DNA of 64,000 nucleotides from Enemella evansiae (GTDB lineage: Bacteria > Pseudomonadota > Alphaproteobacteria > Rhodobacterales > Rhodobacteraceae). Below are positions 1-8,580 of this stretch, in pieces. Each line of letters opens with the position of its first letter. Positions within the stretch are counted from its first letter, which is position 1. The stretch spans positions 62,001 to 126,000 of the forward strand of contig JAFKDC010000012.1 of the NCBI GenBank assembly GCA_017255395.1, in the 5' to 3' direction. The translations under genes were made by a program, and so were the position numbers. A model generated the notes under the pieces. The model was not told the DNA's origin, ran no database searches, and was given only the letters and a program-made list of their open reading frames with translations.

Positions 1-13
1 GCGCCGACCCTTG

Positions 14-2335
14 TCAGGCGCGAAGGGTGACAGAGACCGCGCGGCGCAGGGCGTCGATCGAGGAAGGCTTGCGCAGCATCACCCCGGGCACGATCCGCTC
101 CGGCGGGACCTGCGTTTCGGCATAGCCCGACAGGTACAGCACCGGCAGGCCGGGCTGGCGGTCAAGGGCAAGCGCGGCAAGGCGGTGGCCGTCGACCGCG
201 CCGCCCAGCCGGATATCGGTGATCAGAAGGTCGAAGCGCGGCCCCCGGTCGAGTGCGTCGAGCGCCGCGTCGGGCTGCCCGACCGGCGTCACCTCCAACC
301 CCATGAGCCGCAGGGCCTCGACCAGCATGGCGCGGAACTGGGGGTCGTCCTCGACCACCAGCGCGCGGCGGCCGGACAGCCCGTCCGCCGGGGCGGGGGT
401 GGTGTCGCTGTCTTCCGGGGCGGGGGCTGCCGGGCCCATCGGCAGGCGCAGCACCGCCTCGGTGCCATGGCCAGGGCGCGAGGACAGCCGCAGGCTACCG
501 CCCATCTCGCGGGCGAAGGCCGCGGTCAGCGACAGGCCAAGGCCGCTGCCGTCCTGCATCTGGCCGCTGCCGAAGACGGGGTCCTGCGCCTGTTCGAGCG
601 CCTCGGCGGACATGCCGGGGCCATCGTCGCGCACCGTCAGGACCAGCGTGTCGCCCTCGCGCCGGACAAGAACCGCGATGCGCCCTTCGGCGCGCGCGGC
701 CTGTGACAGCGCGCTGCGGGCGTTCAGCACGAGGTTCAGCAGCGCGGTTTGCAGGTCGATCCCGCGCCGGATCGCGCCGATGCTCTCTTCCGGAAGGCTG
801 GCGTCCAGCCGGTACTCGGGGGGCAGCGACGGGCGGATCAGCCGAAGCGCGCCGCCGATCAGGGCCAGCGCATCGTCCGGCGGTGCCTCATGTGAGGGAT
901 CGCTGCCGAAGGCCATCATGCGCCGGGTCAGGTCGCTGCCGCGCGCGCAGGCGTCGCGGGCGGTTTCCAGCGCCTGCCGCATCGGCGCCGCCTCGGTCTG
1001 CATCAGGCCGGTGTCGCTGGCCAGGCGCACCACGCCCAGCACGTTGGACAGCTCGTGCGCGACGCCGCCGGCCAGTTGGCCAAGCGCCTCGCGCCGCTGC
1101 ACGCCGGACAGGCGGTCCTGCAGGGTGACGCTGTCGGTCTGGTCGGTGACGGTCAGCACCAGCGACCCGGCATCGGGGCCCGCGGGGCGCAGGGTCTCGC
1201 AGTGAAACCGCAGGACCCGCATGCGCGCGGTGTCATCGAACAGCCCCACCAGCCTGCCGGTCTCGCGCCGCGCCAGAACAAGCGCCTCCACCGGGCGCTG
1301 CGCGGCGGCCAGCGGCTTGCGGGTCTCGGGGTCGAGGAAGCGGGCCTCGCGCAGCCAGACCTCGACCGAGCGTCCCGCTCCGGCAAGGTCGCGGGCAGCC
1401 TGGTTCGAGGTGCTGATCTCGCCCTTGGCGTCGAAGACCACGACGGCCATGGGGATCGCGTCCAGCAGCTGTGCGACGCGGCGGCCCTGCTCGAGCGCGG
1501 CCCGCTCTTCGCGGTTCTGCGCCCGCGCCAGCCTCAGAACCAGCGCGGCAGAAACCAGCCCCAGCAGGGCCGCGCCCGCCGTCAGTCCGAGGGTCGTGGG
1601 AAACAGCCCCTGGCGTGTGGCCATGATTGTCAGCCATGCGCCGAGGACGGGCAGAAGGACCGCAAGCGGCAGCACCGTGCGCGCGGTCCGGCTGCCGGTG
1701 CCCTCTGCGGTGGCCAGCGCGACCCAGCCCCGGTCCGGCGCGCGTAGCAGCGTGGCGGCGAAGATCAGCGCGAGGCTGATGGCGGTGGGCAGCGAGAGGC
1801 CGGTCAGCACGCCGACGCTTTGCGTTGCCGTGAGATCCAGAAGCCAGCTTTCCAGCGCGAAGAGGGCCAGCACCAGACCCGCCGTCGACAGGCCGGTCCA
1901 TCCCGGGCGGCCCGGCGGGATCAGCGAGACCAGCGCTGCCAGCGTCAGCAGCAGGGCCGTGGCCGGTGACATGCGGTCGCCGGCGGCGGTGACAGCGCCG
2001 CTGACCACCGCCCAGCCGCAGATCGCAAGGACGGCAGCCGCGCAGAGCCGCCGCACCAGCCCGGCGCGGTGGTGGTCGGCGGGCACGATGAGGGACAGTG
2101 CCAGCAGCGCAACCGCGCTGGCGGTCGAAGGCACCATGACCGGCAGGTCGGGCGCCTGGCGCAACACCCGGTCGACGCGGATCAGCCATCCCAGCACAAG
2201 CGTAACGAGAGCGATGGCCATGGCCACCCCCGCGGCGATGCGCGACGCGCGCATCAGTCGCGCGCGGCGGTGCCGGGTCGGGGCCGGGGGGCGGTCGGTT
2301 TCGGGAAGCGCCGGGGCGGCGTGGCGTCCGGTCAT
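14..2335 (-). CDS. Membrane hybrid sensor histidine kinase with C-terminal receiver domain
   Basis: This 773-residue protein is an inner-membrane sensor kinase. Residues about 30-265 hold several hydrophobic segments (about 6-8 predicted membrane helices). A PAS-like segment lies near 285-400. The HisKA H-box GGVAHELSN puts the phosphoaccepting histidine at H427. The ATPase domain has an N-box (N534, N538) and the glycine motifs DGPGM and GSGLGL. A C-terminal receiver (about 656-773) has the acidic pair E662/D663, phosphoacceptor D707 and K756. The ATG at 2335 overlaps the TGA of the upstream response regulator (ATGA), so the two are co-translated. The longer open frame upstream is only a shadow of that regulator. 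The intramembrane sensory segment suggests it detects a membrane or redox signal, but the stimulus cannot be read from the sequence. Confidence 0.9.
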   Translation of the reverse strand: MTGRHAAPALPETDRPPAPTRHRRARLMRASRIAAGVAMAIALVTLVLGWLIRVDRVLRQAPDLPVMVPSTASAVALLALSLIVPADHHRAGLVRRLCAAAVLAICGWAVVSGAVTAAGDRMSPATALLLTLAALVSLIPPGRPGWTGLSTAGLVLALFALESWLLDLTATQSVGVLTGLSLPTAISLALIFAATLLRAPDRGWVALATAEGTGSRTARTVLPLAVLLPVLGAWLTIMATRQGLFPTTLGLTAGAALLGLVSAALVLRLARAQNREERAALEQGRRVAQLLDAIPMAVVVFDAKGEISTSNQAARDLAGAGRSVEVWLREARFLDPETRKPLAAAQRPVEALVLARRETGRLVGLFDDTARMRVLRFHCETLRPAGPDAGSLVLTVTDQTDSVTLQDRLSGVQRREALGQLAGGVAHELSNVLGVVRLASDTGLMQTEAAPMRQALETARDACARGSDLTRRMMAFGSDPSHEAPPDDALALIGGALRLIRPSLPPEYRLDASLPEESIGAIRRGIDLQTALLNLVLNARSALSQAARAEGRIAVLVRREGDTLVLTVRDDGPGMSAEALEQAQDPVFGSGQMQDGSGLGLSLTAAFAREMGGSLRLSSRPGHGTEAVLRLPMGPAAPAPEDSDTTPAPADGLSGRRALVVEDDPQFRAMLVEALRLMGLEVTPVGQPDAALDALDRGPRFDLLITDIRLGGAVDGHRLAALALDRQPGLPVLYLSGYAETQVPPERIVPGVMLRKPSSIDALRRAVSVTLRA

Positions 2336-2694
2336 GCGGTCAGGCGGCGCACGGTCCGGTCGAAGGACGACAGCGGCTCTGTCTTGTGGAACCGGGCCGA
2401 GGCCAGCCGCAACCCTTCGGTGAACAGCGGCGAAAGCACAAGCTCCATGTGGCCGGTCACGATGACGACGGGCAGCGCGGGGTCGTGTGCGTGCACGGCA
2501 TGCAGCGTGGACAGCGCGCCGCCGCCCTCCATCAGGACGTCGAGAAAGACGATGTCCGCCGGGCAGCGGGTCAGCGCCGGAAGCACCTCCTGCCCCGAGG
2601 CGACCCCGACGACCGCGTGGCCCAGTGCCTGCATCGCGGTGGTGAAGGCGGCACGATAGTCGGCATCGTCGTCCGCGATCAGGATGCGCGCCAT
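2332..2694 (-). CDS. Stand-alone response regulator receiver protein (CheY-like)
   Basis: A 120-residue single receiver domain beginning MARILIADDD, with acidic residues D8-D10, phosphoacceptor D52 in the strand VFLDV, a conserved T (VIVTGH) and a lysine in FHKTEP. There is no output domain, so it probably works as a phosphorelay shuttle or by protein-protein contact. It is the first gene of a two-gene minus-strand unit and its stop overlaps the start of the hybrid kinase at 2335 by four bases. It is divergent from the CheB-CheR gene at 2776, with only 81 bp between the starts, so both units may be controlled from one short regulatory region. Confidence 0.9.
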   Translation of the reverse strand: MARILIADDDADYRAAFTTAMQALGHAVVGVASGQEVLPALTRCPADIVFLDVLMEGGGALSTLHAVHAHDPALPVVIVTGHMELVLSPLFTEGLRLASARFHKTEPLSSFDRTVRRLTA

Positions 2695-2775
2695 GGTTCG
2701 ACTCCGGATTGTGGAAATTACGCAACTGTGTGATATCAGTGTGCAAAGGGAAAAGATACGGGCTGTCGGGGGCGC

Positions 2776-5322
2776 ATGGCACAACAGGAACCTGCCGCGC
2801 AGGGAATACCGCTCGTTGTCATCGGTGCGTCCGCCGGCGGGCTTGAACCGCTCGAGGCCTTCTTCGAGGCCGCGCCGCTGTCCGCGGGATGGGCCTTTGT
2901 CGTCGTCCAGCACCTGTCGCCCGAATACCGGTCGCGCATGGACGAGCTTCTGGCCCGGCGCTCGCGCCTTGCGATCCGGCCGGTCGAGGACGGGCTGGCG
3001 ATCGAGCCGGATACGATCTACCTCAACCGTCCGAACGCCTATGTCGAGATCGTCGAAGACCGCTTCCGCGAAATTGCCTATTCCGACGAGGCCACGCGTC
3101 CGCATCTGCCCGTCGACGCGGTCTTTCAGTCGCTGGCCGGGCGAAACGGTGGCTTCAGCCTCGGCGTCGTGCTCTCCGGTTCGGGCCGCGACGGGGCAAA
3201 AGGGGCCCGGATCCTGAAAGCCAGGGGCATTCCCGTCCTTGCGCAGACCCCGACCGAGGCGCGTTTCGATTCCATGCCGCTTGCGGCGATCGGCGAAGGC
3301 GCGGCCACGCGCGTCCTGTCCGCCGGTGACATGCCGCGGGCCATCGCCGAACTTCTGCGCGAGGCCAGCGGAGCCCCCAGCGGTGCAGAGGCCGAGGACG
3401 AGGCACTGGCGCGGATCATGCGGCTGCTCGAGGAAAACCGCAAAATCGACTTCACCGCCTATCGCCACGCCAATGTGCAGCGCCGTATCCAGCGCCGCCA
3501 GCAGCTGCGCGGCTTTGACCGGCTGGACGAATACGCGGCCTTTCTTGCCAGCGACAAGACCGCTCTGGACCAGCTGTACCAGGACCTTCTGATCGGCGTG
3601 ACCCAGTTCTACCGCGACCCCGAGGCGGTTGTGGCGCTGCGGCAAAAGCTGCTCGACCCGCTGGCCAATGCCGAACACGACGGCACGCCGATCCGTATAT
3701 GGGTGCCCGCCTGCGCCAGCGGCGAAGAGGCCTATACCATCGCCATAGAACTGACCGAGGCGCTTGAGAAGGCCAAGTCGAACCGCAAGTTCCGCATCAT
3801 TGCCACGGACGTGCACCGCGGCTCGCTGGAGCGCGCCTCTCTGGGCATCTACAACCCCTCTGCGCTGGCCAATATGCCGTCCGGGCACCTGTCGCGCTAC
3901 TTCGAAAGGCAGGGCAACCTGTTTGTCGTCGAGCCGGTGCTGCGGCAGAAGATGATCTTCTCGACCCATGATGTGCTGCGCGATCCGCCCTTCATGAACC
4001 TCGACCTGATCTCCTGCCGGAACCTGTTCATCTACCTGCGCGAAGAGCCGCAGGCACAGGTGCTGTCGATGTTCCTGTTCGGCCTGCGCTATGACGGTCA
4101 CCTGATGCTGGGCGGCTCGGAAAGTGTCGGCCGCTTTACCGAAGAGTTTGCCACCGTGGACGCGCGCTGGCGGCTGTATCGCAAGACCACCGACAAGCGT
4201 TTCGTCGACCCCGCCGCGATGCATCAGCAAAGCCTGCCGCAGTCCCGGACAGAACCGATCGTCAACCGCAGCCGTTCGGTGGCGCAGGATCGCACGATGA
4301 TCGCCGATATCGCGGATATCCGGAACCGCGACGTCCTGATCAAAAGCTACAACCTGCTGCTGCGCCGCTACGCGCCCTCCTCGATCCTCGTGACCGGGGA
4401 AGGCACGGTGCTGGGCTGGTTCGGCGCCGCCGCCGCCTTCGTCGACACGATGAACAACCTCGCGGACTGGACCGTCGAGGACATCGTTCACCCGGATCTG
4501 CATTTCCCGATCAAGGTCGGCATGGAGAAGCTGCGGCAGGGCGAACTGGAGGTCTTTACCCGCAGCGTGCGGGTGACGCTTGTGGCGGGCCGCCAGCAGC
4601 ACTGCACGGTGCGGATCGAGGCGCTGGAGCAAAGCGCCCGCGTCAAGATCATGCTTGTGGCGGTCACGATGGAGGGCGGCGAAGAGGTCCTGCCGCCGCC
4701 CGTCGAGGCCAGCCCGGTCAGCAGCGACGACATGTCCCTGGTCACGGGGCGCGTCCGTGAACTGGAGCGCGACCTGCGCCTGAGCGAACAGACCCTGAAG
4801 CAGGTGACAGAGCGGCTGGAGGCCAGCGGCGAGGAATTGCAGGCGTCGAACGAAGAGTTGCAGGCGTCGAACGAAGAGTTGCAGGCGTCGAACGAAGAGT
4901 TGCAGGCGTCGAACGAGGAGTTGCATGCGGTGAACGAGGAGCTTGTCTCTGTCAGCTCCGAGCACGAGCGCAAGATCCAGCAGTTGTCCGAACTGAACGA
5001 CAGCACCGAGTTCGTGATGGACCTGATGAAGATGGGGGTGATTCAGGTAGACCCCGAAGGCCGCATCCAGCGGTTCAGCCGTCTGATGTCGCGCGACTTC
5101 GGCATGGTCGGCCATGACACCGACCGCCCGCTGGCCGTGATCAGCCCGCGGCTGGGGTTTGTCGACTTGCCCGATCTCGTTGCCCGGGTCGCGGAAACCG
5201 GTGAACCGCAGGAGGCCGAGGGCGAGGTCGACGGTCGCCGGACCGCGGTTCTGGTCTCGCCGGTGCGCCCGTCCGACGGCAATTCCTTTCCGGGCGCGGT
5301 GATCGTGATCCGCTACCTTTAG
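2776..5322 (+). CDS. Fused CheB methylesterase / CheR methyltransferase / PAS protein
   Basis: An 848-residue multidomain signalling protein. Residues 11-190 are a CheB-type methylesterase with GASAGG (catalytic S19), H46 in VVVQHLSP and D139 in SGSGRDG. Residues about 215-475 are CheR: a helical N-terminal subdomain, then the SAM-binding strand WVPACASGEE, and the late motif ISCRNLFIYL. A PAS-like segment follows (about 530-635), then a heptad coiled coil (about 655-745) with four near-identical EELQASN repeats, then a second PAS-like domain to the end. Such fusions usually modify or sense something other than classical chemoreceptors and are often linked to stress-response kinases. The adjacent receiver and hybrid kinase fit a shared pathway; that link is inference. 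Confidence 0.9.
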   Translation: MAQQEPAAQGIPLVVIGASAGGLEPLEAFFEAAPLSAGWAFVVVQHLSPEYRSRMDELLARRSRLAIRPVEDGLAIEPDTIYLNRPNAYVEIVEDRFREIAYSDEATRPHLPVDAVFQSLAGRNGGFSLGVVLSGSGRDGAKGARILKARGIPVLAQTPTEARFDSMPLAAIGEGAATRVLSAGDMPRAIAELLREASGAPSGAEAEDEALARIMRLLEENRKIDFTAYRHANVQRRIQRRQQLRGFDRLDEYAAFLASDKTALDQLYQDLLIGVTQFYRDPEAVVALRQKLLDPLANAEHDGTPIRIWVPACASGEEAYTIAIELTEALEKAKSNRKFRIIATDVHRGSLERASLGIYNPSALANMPSGHLSRYFERQGNLFVVEPVLRQKMIFSTHDVLRDPPFMNLDLISCRNLFIYLREEPQAQVLSMFLFGLRYDGHLMLGGSESVGRFTEEFATVDARWRLYRKTTDKRFVDPAAMHQQSLPQSRTEPIVNRSRSVAQDRTMIADIADIRNRDVLIKSYNLLLRRYAPSSILVTGEGTVLGWFGAAAAFVDTMNNLADWTVEDIVHPDLHFPIKVGMEKLRQGELEVFTRSVRVTLVAGRQQHCTVRIEALEQSARVKIMLVAVTMEGGEEVLPPPVEASPVSSDDMSLVTGRVRELERDLRLSEQTLKQVTERLEASGEELQASNEELQASNEELQASNEELQASNEELHAVNEELVSVSSEHERKIQQLSELNDSTEFVMDLMKMGVIQVDPEGRIQRFSRLMSRDFGMVGHDTDRPLAVISPRLGFVDLPDLVARVAETGEPQEAEGEVDGRRTAVLVSPVRPSDGNSFPGAVIVIRYL
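4831..4914 (+). repeat. Four in-frame 21-bp heptad repeats in the CheB-CheR coiled coil
   Basis: Four direct 21-bp units each encode EELQASN. Units two to four (4852-4914) are identical at the nucleotide level; the first differs by two bases, and a diverged fifth unit (EELHAVN) follows. Each unit is exactly one coiled-coil heptad, so copy-number change would lengthen or shorten the coil without breaking register. The DNA identity suggests recent slippage or gene-conversion expansion. Confidence 0.95.
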
Positions 5323-5618
5323 AGGTGCCGGGCCGCCCCCTTCAGCGCGGCGGTCCCCCGCACCAGCAAGCGCCGACGGCAGGGTGACGATCCTCCGGAT
5401 CGAAGACACGTCGGCGGCCATCAACCGGGGACTGTCGTTTTCAGAGATCGCAGGTTCATCGATTGCGGGCGCGCGCGCCGCCTGCGCCCGGCACAGGGGG
5501 CGCGCCTATCCCATGGTCGGGCTGGACAGACAGGCGGGGGCCGCCCTAGACTGCCTGCCACGCCGTTTCGCGACCGGCTCTGTGCCGCTGCGCGGGGTGA
5601 CGCAGGGAGGGCCATACA

Positions 5619-5924
5619 ATGTGCCAGATGTTTGCCGGGCAGGACCCGCACCGTTACGCCAGCACCACGCGCAGGCTGCGCCTGAACGGGCAAAGCACGT
5701 CGATCCGGCTGGAAAACTCCTTCTGGGCCATTATCGACGAGATCGCCGCCGGCGAGGGGGTCAGCACACCGACCTTCATCTCGACCCTGCATTCCGAAGT
5801 GCTGGAACTGCGCGGCGAGCCGAGCAATTTCACCTCGCTTCTGCGCTGCACCTGCCTGGTGTTTATCGAGGCCCGATCCGCCGCGCCCGAAACCGCAGGC
5901 CAGCAGGTGCTCGCCGCCGAATAA
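5619..5924 (+). CDS. Ribbon-helix-helix domain protein
   Basis: A 101-residue protein. The central part (RRLRLNGQSTSIRLENSFW followed by IIDEIAAGEGVSTPTFIS) matches the RHH_4-type ribbon-helix-helix family found in alphaproteobacteria: a strand with alternating residues and then two helices. Such proteins are dimeric DNA-binding regulators; no target is visible. A GGGAGGG ribosome-binding site precedes the ATG. The gene stands alone, with a stem-loop just downstream and no obvious operon partner. Confidence 0.75.
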   Translation: MCQMFAGQDPHRYASTTRRLRLNGQSTSIRLENSFWAIIDEIAAGEGVSTPTFISTLHSEVLELRGEPSNFTSLLRCTCLVFIEARSAAPETAGQQVLAAE

Positions 5925-5932
5925 GCCGCTTC

Positions 5933-5969
5933 GGGCGGCGGTAGTATTGCCTTACTACCCGCGCCGCCC
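5933..5969 (+). terminator. Stem-loop after the ribbon-helix-helix gene
   Basis: Outer arms at 5933-5940 and 5962-5969 and inner arms GTAGTA (5941-5946) and TACTAC (5953-5958) pair perfectly around a six-base loop, with a three-base bulge at 5959-5961. It starts 9 bp after the stop codon. There is no T-run, so it is either a weak terminator or an mRNA 3'-end stabiliser. Confidence 0.45.
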
Positions 5970-6023
5970 CGCCTCGCGCCTATGCTGGCCGTCAACCAGC
6001 ATCAGACGCAAAGGAAGCGGACC

Positions 6024-6419
6024 TTGGCCAAAGCAATCCACTCGATGATCCGCGTGCTCGACGAAGCGCGCTCTGTCGATTTCTACAACCGTGCCTTCGG
6101 GCTGACAGTGGCGGAGCGGATCGACTTCGACAGCTTCACGCTTGTCTACCTGTCCAACGATGAATCCGCCTTCGAGCTGGAACTGACCGTCAACAAGGAC
6201 CGGACCGAGCCCTACACCCTGGGCGACGGCTACGGCCATTTCGCCGTCTGCGTCGAGGATGTCGCGGCGGAACACGCAAGGTTCGAGGCCGAGGGGCTCA
6301 GGCCGCGCAAGCTTGTCGACTTCAAGCATCAGGGCGAGACGCTGGCGCATTTCTTCTTCGTGCAGGACCCGGACGGCTACGAGATCGAGGTTCTGCAACG
6401 GGCCGGACGCTTCCGGTAG
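6024..6419 (+). CDS. VOC-superfamily (glyoxalase I fold) protein, lactoylglutathione lyase-like
   Basis: A 131-residue protein with the two beta-alpha-beta-beta-beta modules of the vicinal oxygen chelate fold. Candidate metal ligands are H6 (AIHSMIR), the acidic residues in AFELELT, the histidine in GYGHFAVC and the glutamate in GYEIEVL. Family members include glyoxalase I, which isomerises the methylglyoxal-glutathione hemithioacetal. I chose the TTG at 6024 because AAGGAAG lies 6-7 bp upstream and MAKAIHSM is the usual family start; an ATG at 5982 would add 14 residues with no similarity. Function beyond the fold is probable rather than proved. Confidence 0.8.
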   Translation: MAKAIHSMIRVLDEARSVDFYNRAFGLTVAERIDFDSFTLVYLSNDESAFELELTVNKDRTEPYTLGDGYGHFAVCVEDVAAEHARFEAEGLRPRKLVDFKHQGETLAHFFFVQDPDGYEIEVLQRAGRFR

Positions 6420-6471
6420 CGGGGGCCGATCCAGCGACAGGACGACATAACGAAAAGGGAGGAAAACGAAA

Positions 6472-6993
6472 ATGAGACTGCGCAAGCAAGGCATCACACG
6501 CCGCCAGCTATTGTCACAAAGCGCGCTTTTCGGCGCGGGGATCGCCGTCGGGGCGGGCTTCGTCGCCGGAACGGCAGAGGCCAACTGGGCGCTGGAGGTC
6601 GACCACCTCCAGCCCGAGACCATGGCCACGCTGATCCAGATGGCGCGCGACATCTATCCGCATGACCGGGTCGGCGACCAGTTCTATGCCACGGCCGTCA
6701 AGGGCTACGACAGTGCCGAGGCCGCCCCTGGCATCGAAGAGGGGGTGGCCGCGCTGAACCAGGCGGCGCGTGACCTTGGTCACGCCCGCTACACCGACAT
6801 CGGATGGGAGCGGGACCGCGTGGATCTGCTGCGCAGTATCGAGGACACCGCCTTCTTCCAGCAGATCCGGGGCGGGCTGGTGACCGGCCTCTACAACCAG
6901 AAAGCGGTCTGGCCGGTCTTCGGCTACGAGGGCGAGAGCTTCTCTCAGGGTGGCTACATCGACCGTGGCTTCGACGACATCAACTGGCTCTGA
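6472..6993 (+). CDS. Tat-exported small subunit of a GMC-type dehydrogenase (gluconate 2-dehydrogenase subunit 3-like)
   Basis: A 173-residue protein with a twin-arginine signal: R10-R11 in TRRQLL, then a hydrophobic stretch to about residue 37. The mature part (MATLIQMARDIYPHD onwards) resembles the small subunit of membrane sugar-alcohol dehydrogenases such as gluconate 2-dehydrogenase subunit 3. In that family the small subunit carries the Tat signal and pilots the cofactor-loaded flavoprotein across the membrane. The flavoprotein gene follows 15 bp downstream, which supports the assignment. A strong AGGGAGG site precedes the ATG. No cytochrome c subunit gene is next to the pair. Confidence 0.8.
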   Translation: MRLRKQGITRRQLLSQSALFGAGIAVGAGFVAGTAEANWALEVDHLQPETMATLIQMARDIYPHDRVGDQFYATAVKGYDSAEAAPGIEEGVAALNQAARDLGHARYTDIGWERDRVDLLRSIEDTAFFQQIRGGLVTGLYNQKAVWPVFGYEGESFSQGGYIDRGFDDINWL

Positions 6994-7008
6994 GGGAGGA
7001 ACCGACCC

Positions 7009-8580
7009 ATGACTGCACCATTTGACCTGAATGACGACAGCGTCGTCGTCGTGATCGGAACCGGCGCCGGGGGTGGCGTGCTGGCCAACGAACTTGCGCA
7101 GAAGGGCGTGTCCGTCGTCGCGCTGGAGGCGGGCGGGCGCTACCTGCCCGAGGATTACATCAACGACGAATGGGAGAGCTTTGGCCAGCTGGCCTGGACC
7201 GATCCGCGCACCACCTCGGGCGACTGGCGGGTGGCGAAGGACTTCAGCGGTCTGCCAGCCTGGATCGTCAAGGCGGTGGGCGGCACCACCACCCACTGGG
7301 CCGGGGCCTCGCTGCGTTTTCAGGACCACGAGTGGAAGGCCCTGTCGACCTACGGCGCGGTCGAGGGGGCCAACCTGCTGGATTGGCCGATCGACCCGCG
7401 CGAGATGGACGACTATTACACCCGCGCCGAAAACAAGCTGGGCGTGACCCGCACCGGAGGACGCGCAGGCCTGCCCGGCAACAACAACTTCAAGGTCTTC
7501 GAGAAGGGCGCAAAGGCACTGGGCTACGAGAAGGTCCACACCGGGCGCATGGCGATCAATTCCGCCGACAACGACGACCGGCCCGCCTGCCAGCAGACCG
7601 GCTTCTGCTTTCAGGGCTGCAAATGGGGCGCCAAGTGGTCCTCTGCCTATACCGACATTCCGCGCGGCGAGGCGACCGGCAACCTGGAAGTGCGCGACCG
7701 CTGCCACGTGCTGCGGATCGAGCATGACGATCAGGGCAGGGCAAGCGGCGTCGTCTACGTCGACGGCGAAGGCAACCAGCACCAGCAGAAAGCACGGGTG
7801 GTCTGCGTGGCGGGCAATTCCATCGAAAGCCCGCGCCTGCTGCTGAACTCTGCCTCGTCGATGTTCCCGGACGGGCTGGCCAACAGCTCCGGTCAGGTCG
7901 GGCGCAACTACATGCGGCACATGACGGGATCGGTCTACGCGGTCTTCGAGCAGCCGGTGCGGATGTGGCGCGGCACCACCATGGCGGGCATCATTCAGGA
8001 CGAGGCGCGGCACGATCCGTCGCGCGGTTTCGTCGGCGGCTACGAGCTTGAGACTCTCGCGCTTGGCCTGCCGTTCATGGCGGCCTTCCTCGATCCCGGT
8101 GCCTGGGGGCGCGAATTCACCACGGCGCTCGATCACTACGAGAACATGGCCGGCCTGTGGATCGTGGGCGAGGACATGCCGCAAGAGACCAACCGCATCA
8201 CCCTGAACAGCGATGTGACGGACCAGCACGGGCTGCCGGTGGCGAACGTGCATTTCGACGACCACCCCAACGACGTGGCGATGCGCGACCATGCCTACAA
8301 GCAGGGGATCGCGGTCTACGAGGCGGTGGGCGCCACCCGGGTCTTCCCGACTCCGCCCTATCCGTCGACGCACAACCTCGGCACCAACCGGATGTCCGCG
8401 AACCCGCAAGACGGGGTGGTGAACGGCCATGGCCAAAGCCATGACATCGCCAATCTCTTCGTGTCGGACGGCAGCCAGTTCACCACCGGCGCGGCGGAGA
8501 ACCCGACGCTGACCATCGTGGCGTTGGCGATCCGGCAGGCCGAGTTCATCGCGGCGGAGATGGGGCGTCAGAACCTCTGA
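7009..8580 (+). CDS. GMC-family FAD-dependent oxidoreductase, catalytic subunit
   Basis: A 523-residue flavoprotein. Near the N-terminus is the dinucleotide-binding motif GTGAGGG (about residues 17-23), with ELAQKGVSVVALEAG as the following helix and strand. GMC signatures follow (WAGASLRF; the C-terminal THNLGTNR with a catalytic histidine; AAENPTLTIVAL). It should oxidise an alcohol or sugar in the periplasm and pass electrons to a cytochrome c or quinone. It has no signal peptide of its own, consistent with Tat co-export with the upstream small subunit. The substrate is unknown. Homologues are commonly called glucose-methanol-choline or gluconate dehydrogenase large subunit. Confidence 0.88.
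   Translation: MTAPFDLNDDSVVVVIGTGAGGGVLANELAQKGVSVVALEAGGRYLPEDYINDEWESFGQLAWTDPRTTSGDWRVAKDFSGLPAWIVKAVGGTTTHWAGASLRFQDHEWKALSTYGAVEGANLLDWPIDPREMDDYYTRAENKLGVTRTGGRAGLPGNNNFKVFEKGAKALGYEKVHTGRMAINSADNDDRPACQQTGFCFQGCKWGAKWSSAYTDIPRGEATGNLEVRDRCHVLRIEHDDQGRASGVVYVDGEGNQHQQKARVVCVAGNSIESPRLLLNSASSMFPDGLANSSGQVGRNYMRHMTGSVYAVFEQPVRMWRGTTMAGIIQDEARHDPSRGFVGGYELETLALGLPFMAAFLDPGAWGREFTTALDHYENMAGLWIVGEDMPQETNRITLNSDVTDQHGLPVANVHFDDHPNDVAMRDHAYKQGIAVYEAVGATRVFPTPPYPSTHNLGTNRMSANPQDGVVNGHGQSHDIANLFVSDGSQFTTGAAENPTLTIVALAIRQAEFIAAEMGRQNL

Noticed and set aside
2692-2712. GGTTCGACTCC, like a tRNA T-arm
   Set aside because: No acceptor, D or anticodon stems around it, and it lies at the response regulator start codon.
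2332-5424. Very long minus-strand open frame opposite the CheB-CheR gene
   Set aside because: Only its last 120 codons are the response regulator; the rest is a His/Arg/Gln-rich shadow of the plus-strand coding frame.
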